From Pristionchus mayeri (taxonomy: Eukaryota > Nematoda > Chromadorea > Rhabditida > Neodiplogasteridae), in the NCBI GenBank assembly GCA_036245805.1, contig BTRK01000006.1:18756365-18820364 (forward strand): 64,000 nucleotides of DNA, read 5' to 3'. The translations under genes and the position numbers were made by a program. Below the pieces are notes generated by a model. That model saw nothing but the letters and a program-made list of their open reading frames with translations, ran no database searches and had not been told where the DNA came from. Each line of letters starts with the position of its first letter. The first letter of the stretch is position 1. Below are positions 62,401-64,000 of this stretch, piece after piece.

Positions 62401-64000
62401 CCATTTCCTTTCCTCTTATCGTACCTTCTTTGCGCAGTCTTTCTTTCTTCTCATGATACGACAGCTCGAACTTACTCATATCTTTCTGAAAATGAGAAAG
62501 GAATCAACACAGGTGACATAATAAATCAATTAAAGTCGGAAAACAACAGTGACATGAACCTCAAATGGTAAAAAAATAAGGTGAATAATCTCACCATTTT
62601 CTGTTGCATGCTAGCCTGAGGCGTTTCTTCATCCACCTGCATCGACTCCTCAGGCTTGGATTCACGAATCTGAATTGCTGTTTTTAATCAATTGAAAGTT
62701 TAAGAGAATGCAGTAGTTCGAAAGCTCATTCGAACAAATAAAAATAAAATGTATTAATTATTTTTAAAATTCGTAGAGAAGTTGCAAAATTTTAAATTCT
62801 ATTGAGTCTGAGGGTTTCCGGACTAATGAAATTCGGGAACCTCACATTTCAACCCATCCCGATCGATTATCCTCTGATACCGTACCTCAGTTTGGTCGTC
62901 TATCATCTTCTGGAGCATCTTATCGAAGACCTGATCCTCATGCTTCGTGCGGAACTCCTCGAAGAGATTCCGCTGCTGCTGCGCCTTGAGAGAAGCACGA
63001 CGGGAGTGGTACTTCTGGAAGAAACAGTGGTTGTGATGATATCCCAGTGTGGCCAATTTCGAAATATTCAAGACATCTCGAAACATCAATCGAACAAGTC
63101 ACATCGCTCTCCTATGAGTAGAATAAAGCAATTAGAGGTCTATTCCTAATAAGGCAGAAAGATCAAAGAAAAATAAAGAGATAGTTGCCCTTACCTCCTT
63201 GAGTCTCTCCGCAGCGACGATTCTCGCCCTCAGATCCAGTATCGTCTTCGCCTTCAACGCATCCATCGAAGGCATCGCACGACGAGCCATCGCCTGAGAT
63301 TAATAAATACTAATTAATTAATTAGTAACATTTATTTCAGTGTACATTCTCAAATATTCGATTTGAACGCGAAGCATATCAGTTGTGAATAGCAATCGTA
63401 AGAGACTACTACCGTAGCCCGTCCCACCGTAACCCAATGCATGCCTTGATGTGAGATGGGAGTTCCTCTGACATCTTCCACAGTGAAGATAGACGCATGG
63501 TGCTGTAATAATGTTATTCGAATTAATACAAATAATTTTAAGTAAACAATTCCTCACATCATTTTCTTCTGCTCAGCTGTCAGTGGAATAATCTCCCCGG
63601 GGTTCCTCATCTTGCCGGCAACAGCACTCGGAGTGGTGGCTACAGAAGGCTGCGCGTCGAGAGTGGGCGGAGCCGCAGATGACGAGGCTTCTACATGTTA
63701 TTTAACATGTACTCCGAATATCGATTCAACCCGCTCAACTCTCCACTTTCTTTCTAAATCCATTAATCTAGTGTTTGCATGCGCAAGCAAATTCAGGAAC
63801 CGGTAGAATCCCCTAATCCCCTAATCTATACCACGGTGTTGAAACCCGATCCCACCTGCAATCTCCCCCTCTTCTCCTTCGGCCGTCAGTGCGGGCGCCA
63901 CGGACTCCGATCGATGATGCGATCGCTTGCTCTGCAAAAATTGATGTGAATGAAAACAAGATATTATGATTCGACTGAAAATTAAGAAATTTCAAAAACT
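26414..64000 (-). CDS. very large, charged, repeat-rich protein (about 50 exons; 5' end off window)
   Basis: Minus-strand exons with TTTCAG-type acceptors run from 63934 down to TGA 26414-26416. They include about 63854-63934, 63555-63690, 62890-63015 (KYHSRRASLKAQQQRNLFEE), 61718-61800, 61247-61342, 53858-53930 (LVYNRWRQTRKMAREVRLNT), 48695-49693, 46688-46832, 45819-45935, 33364-33502, 32532-32622, 31950-32046 (RRRFFENYRRKAIRREKTLI), 27828-27920 (GYRKRINMKKFLAKLGLDFF) and 27079-27200. The last exon has an RG-rich end (RRGRGGARVRGG). Encoded segments are Lys/Glu-rich helices, acidic patches and Pro/Ser linkers, a style common in nuclear chromatin-associated proteins. I do not recognise the family. 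Phase is kept where checked, including across the Maverick (45819 exon to 33502 exon). The set could still be more than one gene. Total coding length is perhaps 1,700 residues. Confidence 0.55.
28354..29308. mobile_element. foldback hAT-like element with 8-bp target duplication
   Basis: A 955-bp palindromic unit starts CATAGCTGTGCA and ends with the inverse, TGCACAGCTATG. It is flanked by direct copies of TTCTAGCC at 28346-28353 and 29309-29316. The terminal style and 8-bp duplication are those of hAT transposons. The arms are about 410-420 bp and nearly identical, contain G/C homopolymer tracts, a GCCGGCGG segment and several CGGTAGCCATATACGGTATC stretches, and flank a short central spacer. 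It has no coding capacity. It lies in an intron of the large minus-strand gene. Confidence 0.85.
29959..31196 (+). mobile_element. mariner transposon, complete ends (opposite orientation)
   Basis: Same family as 1251-2504: terminal repeat TTGGGGTGTCCGGAAAGTTC at both ends, flanked by TA at 29957-29958 and 31197-31198. It is 1,238 bp long. It lies in an intron of the large minus-strand gene between exons at 29804-29872 and 31950-32046, with transposase antisense to the host gene. Confidence 0.93.
30108..31132 (+). pseudogene. mariner transposase, 4-bp deletion near the N-terminus
   Basis: ATG 30108 begins the same MILVMDSHLYLRAVLLHYYR start as the other copy. After WFSRFK a 4-bp deletion, relative to the copy at 2355, shifts the frame. 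The remainder (from about 30270 to TGA 31130-31132) is one open frame holding the complete DD34D catalytic domain (ATDEKW, LLLMDN, SPCDYH; 34 residues between the second and third Asp) and the C-terminus. This copy therefore has the opposite damage pattern from the left-hand copy, which is intact at the N-terminus and broken at the C-terminus. Confidence 0.9.
31199..31949. other. rest of host intron, nothing firm
   Basis: Contains a solitary sequence resembling a mariner terminus (CAGGGTGGTCCATAAATATG near 31329), but I could not find a matching opposite end. Confidence 0.3.
33901..35420. repeat. 760-bp perfect-period tandem duplication inside the left arm
   Basis: 33901-34660 and 34661-35420 are the same sequence with only a few substitutions (for example TGATTATTAG versus CGATTATTAG, and GGGAGGTAGG versus GGGATGTAGG). 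The right terminal repeat has only one copy of this unit. Confidence 0.92.
35490..36000. repeat. degenerate minisatellite (about 115-bp unit) at inner edge of the arm
   Basis: About five imperfect units each contain AGATCAAAGATCAA, then TATCGATTTTC, then CCCGATATGGGTATCATT. The same array is present inverted at 43340-43870 in the right arm. Confidence 0.8.
36016..36648 (-). CDS. Maverick packaging ATPase (FtsK/HerA type), P-loop altered
   Basis: A 210-aa genome-packaging ATPase of the Polinton/adenovirus-like group. The P-loop region is CSGATQTGKATLL (residues 16-28), in which the residue after Gly-Lys is Ala instead of the usual Ser/Thr. Walker B is LLILDDLMSYY (Asp86, Asp87). Otherwise the frame is open and of normal size. 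It lies just inside the left arm, transcribed outward, divergent from the capsid genes. The role would be to drive DNA into capsids. The altered P-loop, seen directly, suggests reduced or lost activity, an inference. Confidence 0.85.
   Translation of the reverse strand: MQSDKFVIKTPCLLYCSGATQTGKATLLRKILENEEKMFDKPVDRIIWCYGINTNDFPKHEKIQLHEGPPDMQMLEGKDHKLLILDDLMSYYVKNKTELNNLFTRVSHHCNCSIFNIVQSLFAQERTARANSTYICLTKSTGDALQIQNFAKQLFPRKSQYFWETYEDAVKSHPYGYLMVDLHPTTPDNRRLCTNIFDNSIVYYVEKTKP
36657..36947 (+). CDS. small two-helix membrane protein of the Maverick
   Basis: A 96-aa frame with two hydrophobic stretches (LFILFQLAIVLVCITAALV and FWLGLLSSCLALIIPFPIG), in the divergent spacer after the ATPase and overlapping the start of the minor capsid gene in another frame. 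Its position between two capsid-related genes suggests a virion-associated role, but I do not recognise it firmly. The overlapping C-terminal third may be non-functional. Confidence 0.4.
   Translation: MTVFSPTKRSSLFILFQLAIVLVCITAALVNITVFPDSERRPFWLGLLSSCLALIIPFPIGHGGILHNNSIQQSGPSRELQLIISGPTSGTDQTKT
36835..38270 (+). pseudogene. Maverick minor capsid (penton-like) protein, interrupted
   Basis: It opens with MAEFYITIPSNN and continues with an N-terminal domain (EKWKCGLAEIIYTN) typical of the Polinton penton-like protein. A Pro/Thr-rich linker and a long helical region follow, then a C-terminal beta-rich part whose stop TGA (38268-38270) overlaps the ATG of the next gene. Two lesions: an in-frame TAA at 37159-37161, and near 38005-38035 a 16-bp direct duplication (TTCGTATACGCCGATT twice) that shifts the frame. 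The lesions and the conserved downstream segment together show a formerly longer, continuous gene. It would form capsid vertices in a virion. Confidence 0.8.
38267..38623 (+). CDS. small Gly/Arg-rich virion-type protein of the Maverick
   Basis: 118 aa, starting in an ATGA overlap with the preceding capsid gene. The segment FIGFRNQRGRGIAGVVKRLR followed by an amphipathic Ala/Val helix (QVTQAAASVASDVIKG) and a basic tail resembles the small membrane-active or core proteins encoded at this position in Polintons and adenoviruses. The frame is open. The call is by position and composition. Confidence 0.55.
   Translation: MKDCSEFFDYDKVDFANILQNGAGQKFIGFRNQRGRGIAGVVKRLRIAIPSFLESPVGRQVTQAAASVASDVIKGSSPTDAFKRAGRRTIRNLTGLGSRKRPSSFFPNENRSYLLPAP
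38626..39969 (+). pseudogene. Maverick major capsid protein (double jelly-roll), one in-frame stop
   Basis: A 447-codon frame beginning MQKIINPKSKKSTVPELDLF. It has segments characteristic of the Polinton major capsid protein (for example RSYIQFTIGIRDKNG and KQFQVYINGVMVEDSSPLYA, then PLTNVEMRSFYVAPGRFDAP). The only visible defect is TAA at 39157-39159, at codon 178; the frame is open on both sides to the natural stop at 39967-39969. It follows the small Gly/Arg-rich gene by two bases. The product would form the capsid shell. Confidence 0.85.
39992..40885 (-). CDS. Maverick integrase (rve/DDE family)
   Basis: A 297-aa retroviral-type integrase. I chose the start at ATG 40883-40885 because the N-terminal segment (LKKLFYNLDQPTAF) matches the family and avoids overlap with the next ORF; an in-frame ATG lies upstream at 40984. 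The catalytic triad is Asp69 (VQADLIDM), Asp131 (LLITDRGKEF) and Glu165 (AVVERFNRTW). A basic N-terminal linker and a C-terminal SH3/chromo-like region (GWTDEVFQIVRALAG ... PPTYRVVD) follow the usual order. The frame is undamaged. It converges on the major capsid gene (22-bp gap). It would insert element ends into the host genome. Confidence 0.92.
   Translation of the reverse strand: MLKKLFYNLDQPTAFSSHGPLQKASKQSIKKVTSFLESQPVYSRHKKVRFKFPRRQTRGDFVFSHVQADLIDMSALARQNKGNRYALSMIDCYSRFAFVIPLHRKTGQEVANALEKTFEDLQMFPTLLITDRGKEFIGSRVKDYISSRFIKLVHPNSDIKCAVVERFNRTWETRLFKYLTANQTKKWIDICDKLTQAINNSYHRIIKCTPQQAFSGEKVPADRATLPIKKPRYRVGQLVRMSHQNKAFRRGYKSGWTDEVFQIVRALAGSPPTYRVVDQAGEEITGIVYEQELVPAA
40900..41529 (-). 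CDS. Maverick accessory protein, helical N-terminus and Pro/Lys-rich tail
   Basis: 209 aa: a predicted helix (MERRLDNIILRKNIDPHTKM, then RLYQDRLARLINYRKEN), then a Thr/Pro/Asp-rich linker and a basic Pro/Arg-rich C-terminus. A protein of this build is common between integrase and protease in Mavericks; I cannot assign a function. It overlaps the next ORF upstream by four bases (ATGA), implying co-transcription. Confidence 0.5.
   Translation of the reverse strand: MMKHTSRVQPFVAVTQKEANAIEMERRLDNIILRKNIDPHTKMRLYQDRLARLINYRKENDLKDDRSEPTPTTIVTPDVSLPLVDFYSEPQETDYSDQDVVSTNDDYTPITPDISPAKTKFIPLPTSFRPPKKASTPIPQSRPKRVEKAPCPRVAKQPARPKTPTRPATKPTRPVQTEKLPSWARPTKSSRLQRVQGGSGKRLYIRAWP
41526..41897 (-). CDS. 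Maverick small helical protein
   Basis: 123 aa, Arg/Ile/Leu-rich helical, with KQATNSEIGCLVEILFNIHK and RSERNAIVKFLPIIRYI. Its size and position are like the small conserved proteins of other Mavericks. It overlaps both neighbours. No enzymatic motif. Confidence 0.45.
   Translation of the reverse strand: MSTRTNWYAVLESTKAQPTGLFQSKFAMNSRISRNSDFLLKVLRNTRLAIKQATNSEIGCLVEILFNIHKIAFNRSERNAIVKFLPIIRYIGKCRDAEKARDLLITFAHHFIRIIVQVVLSTQ
41809..42123 (-). CDS. Maverick C2H2 zinc-finger protein
   Basis: 104 aa from ATG 42121-42123. Two zinc-finger-like modules are visible: CKICNSQYPELTKHIIDKH and CFKCNRLFSSAFSRNRHEKVH, each with a Cys pair and a His pair. An Asn/Lys-rich tail follows. An in-frame ATG lies farther upstream but would run into the protease gene region without similarity. 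A DNA- or RNA-binding role, possibly regulatory, is inferred. Confidence 0.6.
   Translation of the reverse strand: MSFLCKICNSQYPELTKHIIDKHYKLYCFKCNRLFSSAFSRNRHEKVHNNILPNEKVQNEAKPNGKSDNKIAIPNDVNKDELVCSLGVYKSPADGTISVKVRHE
42135..42593 (-). CDS. Maverick cysteine protease (adenain/Ulp1-like)
   Basis: 152 aa, typical size for the adenovirus-type maturation protease. The catalytic residues are His48 (EGTHWLAI), Asp63 (CYFDSFG), Gln95 and Cys99 (QEITCGAYCIY). The frame is intact. The enzyme would process capsid precursors. It overlaps the next ORF upstream by four bases. Confidence 0.88.
   Translation of the reverse strand: MNSSDIFSILSHIPNFLGVFPSDCLPITDKLSYGLVVNTDSSEQEGTHWLAIIVQNGICCYFDSFGGPPRVKSIQEFCKKFEHCLFNREKHQHLQEITCGAYCIYVVNEMLWQKRSFRSVVSTFHRIKRDDAYVRKYLKDNFSFHLSPLHSH
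42590..42952 (-). CDS. Maverick hypothetical protein
   Basis: 120 aa, between protease and membrane ORF, with ATGA overlap to the protease gene. It has a helical hydrophobic middle (LARLIELIVFLRQGPMSIGC) and no recognised domain. The tight packing supports it being real. Confidence 0.45.
   Translation of the reverse strand: MSRQLVSLADLKGIRRFQTEAASVAEHKSVMSGWTSPSLPVSPLIYKTFHPDESSGLARLIELIVFLRQGPMSIGCLLGILTDINEGISHPDITSFIQKYCLNLEYIIVDGIVKCKFRNR
42876..43277 (-). CDS. Maverick signal-peptide/single-TM protein, possible envelope-type remnant
   Basis: 133 aa. An N-terminal signal peptide (MFYLLILTGCFLAFA) is followed by about 75 polar residues (including NQVRLLGNIQGYLFDNITKV with an N-glycosylation sequon). 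Then come one membrane helix (ILTFLNTFGNIALLVYAFFL) and a short tail. This is a type I membrane topology, lying just inside the right arm. Some nematode Mavericks are known to carry a large membrane fusogen. Here the ectodomain is far too short for that, so it could be an internally deleted relic or an unrelated small glycoprotein. Confidence 0.5.
   Translation of the reverse strand: MFYLLILTGCFLAFASEEWINNEESFLYEHNTLFHINKENQVRLLGNIQGYLFDNITKVIFYKHGDIVYSSFDNLPVRFHTYNVFNILTFLNTFGNIALLVYAFFLHRSVETVSVARRLEGYKTLPNGSSVSC
43333..45755. repeat. Maverick right terminal inverted repeat (with nested element)
   Basis: The reverse complement of the left arm, apart from the single copy of the 760-bp unit and the 740-bp insertion at 44464-45203. 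The outer end reads GATATCTGAGAGAACTGAG when reverse-complemented. Confidence 0.85.
44464..45203. mobile_element. inverted-repeat element nested in the Maverick right arm
   Basis: A 740-bp unit with long inverted arms (about 200 bp) beginning CACAGGAAAAACGACCATAA at the left and CACAGCAAAAACGACCACAA (reverse-complemented) at the right. The uninterrupted left Maverick arm shows the empty site. It has no coding capacity. It must have inserted after, or as part of, the divergence of the two arms. Confidence 0.8.
46493..47080 (-). repeat. repeated GKKI-x-LKP / GRT-x-V-x-KGA protein motif in the large gene
   Basis: Three neighbouring exons encode related units: KKRYFITRAGKKIYLKPKNP (46493-46575), KRVFTTKSGKKIVLKPRKLA with GRRTIVLKGAKTEAV (46688-46832), and GRTVVVKGARTGEV (46969-47080). 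This indicates partial exon duplication. The function is unknown. Confidence 0.6.
48695..49693 (-). other. 1-kb exon of the large gene with three helical repeats
   Basis: The only long exon of the large gene. It begins after TTTCTTAG (VAITRLPDGGTRVHFVPLSK). It contains three spaced copies of a helix of the form V-x-x-x-V/M-x-x-M/L-V/L-K-x-x-C: AVKACMADMLKQLCGDD, IVRQVVDRLVKDTCAEE and AVRDVVEHMVRIVCAQL. Basic Pro/Thr linkers separate them and a strongly acidic end (VEVEDDDGED) follows. It is more GC-rich than neighbouring exons. Confidence 0.55.
49801..52409. mobile_element. old foldback DNA element in a host intron
   Basis: The two ends share a diverged inverted repeat (CACGTGTCTTCTGAGAGAT at the left; the inverse of CACAGGTCTTCTGAGAGAT at the right), continuing with GACAAACTGTT and CCGGCTCTGGGA segments. 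There is no intact transposase. The interior holds a younger palindromic insertion (51163-51680). Confidence 0.55.
51163..51680. repeat. 518-bp palindromic element with small hairpin at its left edge
   Basis: Arms of about 140 bp run inward from AAGCTTTAGTAGACCTCGAG at the left and its inverse at the right; CCCTCTCGAGAGTTTCGG lies at the inner end of each. The left edge (51145-51196) is an extra perfect hairpin, CACTAGTCTCGAGGTCTAC against GTAGACCTCGAGACTAGTG. Confidence 0.75.
54425..55477 (+). CDS. LINE ORF1 protein
   Basis: 350 aa. The N-terminal coiled coil (SNKIEQEQQYSRRLEERIRE) is followed by a Ser/Pro-rich linker, a central domain with RRM-like flavour (SVVIARLPVDSSLSHEKQVW, then CRLTKVVLPTRKQASLL), and a basic, Pro/Gln/Asn-rich C-terminus. 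This is the usual build of nucleic-acid-binding ORF1 proteins in nematode LINEs, which chaperone the element RNA. The frame is open. Confidence 0.75.
   Translation: MSLSPTASPLTKKRKYTVTGSLEGVLQFCLSLSNKIEQEQQYSRRLEERIRELETRIPPPPDSSVATVDDVDMNSPSTSAATAPANATPNASPSPSPSSPHESSSDLERSVVIARLPVDSSLSHEKQVWRDFNQVVTLTALAGIPCIPVAVYRMPPADIDSPHCRLTKVVLPTRKQASLLVKNANRVARDPFFREVYIRPSYADKDDVRRKIPGKGCGRNGPEPSPRSPSSRPTVPPSHSQIRPLANGAPSRNRARSRRDSVFSSTTNQRPDNLNARPRPHQTRSNPIPPHLNRQPFLSQNTPNGYGAPPPSIFHNPFPNQYQYQYPNLFMSHISKFGAPPNFGTQGNWY
55478..58549 (+). pseudogene. LINE ORF2: apurinic endonuclease plus reverse transcriptase, broken
   Basis: The endonuclease part shows NCRSIQNKL, CLTETWLS, SRGGGVAIIL, VTGDFNLPDIDW and LSDHSTVEF in family order. 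The reverse transcriptase part shows NYRPISITSFFCRVFER, YGFRKKRS, VDVIYFDFAKAFDRVSH, SGVPQGSVLGPLL and the catalytic YADD near 57784-57795, then a long C-terminal region. Lesions: a frameshift near 56985-57000; a second frame change with an insertion of two 102-bp direct repeats between the GVPQGSVLGP and YADD motifs (57461-57684). The product is not functional. Confidence 0.85.
58756..59654. mobile_element. decayed mariner-like element A (TTAGGTTTGTTCAAAAG ends)
   Basis: Inverted ends TTAGGTTTGTTCAAAAGTTT and AACTTTTGAACCAACCTAA with TA on both sides (58754-58755, 59655-59656). 899 bp, without an open transposase. It directly follows the LINE. Confidence 0.75.
59747..60162 (-). repeat. duplicated exons encoding a GGEEQPGTSE module
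   Basis: Exons 59747-59812 (KASPADASIAKEGGEEQPGT) and about 60071-60162 (ending EGGEEQPGTSE) of the large gene are near copies, 330 bp apart. A third, diverged version lies at about 54010-54118 (ESTPADASKEKAGGEG). The LINE and a mariner relic lie between the second and third copies. Confidence 0.65.
60191..61084. mobile_element. decayed mariner-like element B (TTAGGTTGATTCAAAAG ends)
   Basis: Inverted ends TTAGGTTGATTCAAAAGTTA and AACTTTTGAATCAACCTAA, flanked by TA (60189-60190, 61085-61086). 894 bp. Its right third resembles element A (shared ATCGAA(C/T)(C/T)GGCCC and GTTGATTGG segments), so the two are old members of one family. Confidence 0.75.

Noticed and set aside
1..64000. CRISPR arrays, prokaryotic operons or ribosomal RNA genes
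   Set aside because: No regularly spaced short repeats with unique spacers and no rRNA-like sequence; the intron-rich genes show a eukaryotic genome.

Overview
The window looks like the genome of a free-living rhabditid or diplogastrid nematode. The evidence is short introns (about 45-100 bp) ending in TTTCAG or similar acceptors, a probable trans-splice acceptor just upstream of an aldo-keto reductase start codon, a degenerin-type N-terminus, an F-box-like gene, small cysteine-rich secreted proteins, mariner, CR1/jockey-like LINE and Maverick elements, and introns peppered with TACCGTA/TACAGTA and GATCAAAGATC words. A Pristionchus-like worm is a guess from style, not a demonstrated assignment.

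Layout. 1-2.5 kb: the end of one mariner and a complete second mariner of the same family. 3.3-6.3 kb: a 12-exon aldo-keto reductase (+), the best-resolved host gene. 7.1-8.6 kb: a serine-rich exon pair (+) and a truncated DEG/ENaC channel gene (-). 9.2-10.0 kb: a decayed mariner-like element. 10.5-13.3 kb: a coiled-coil gene (-) whose core is a row of 75-bp exons. 13.3-14.8 kb: a diverged tandem duplication, an inverted repeat and a run of hairpins. 15.5-20.7 kb: small membrane and secreted protein genes. 22.2-25.9 kb: a multi-pass membrane protein (-) and an F-box-like protein (-).

From about 26.4 kb to the right edge almost everything is one very large minus-strand gene, or a closely spaced set, of about 50 short exons. 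It encodes a charged, repeat-rich, probably nuclear protein. Its introns hold a foldback hAT-like element with an 8-bp target duplication (28.4-29.3 kb), a mariner (30.0-31.2 kb), a 12.2-kb Maverick/Polinton (33.55-45.76 kb), an old foldback element (49.8-52.4 kb), a broken LINE (54.4-58.7 kb) and two mariner-like relics (58.8-59.7 and 60.2-61.1 kb). The host exons either side of the Maverick join in phase, so the element appears to lie in an intron.

The Maverick is the most interesting unit. It carries integrase, adenain-like protease, packaging ATPase, major and minor capsid genes and several small conserved-looking ORFs, packed head to tail between long terminal inverted repeats. It has no protein-primed DNA polymerase B. 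Its capsid genes carry in-frame stops and a short frameshifting duplication, and the ATPase P-loop lacks its usual Ser/Thr. One terminal repeat contains a 760-bp tandem duplication and the other a nested 740-bp inverted-repeat element. Next to the protease lies a small ORF with a signal peptide and one membrane anchor, a possible remnant of an envelope-type gene.
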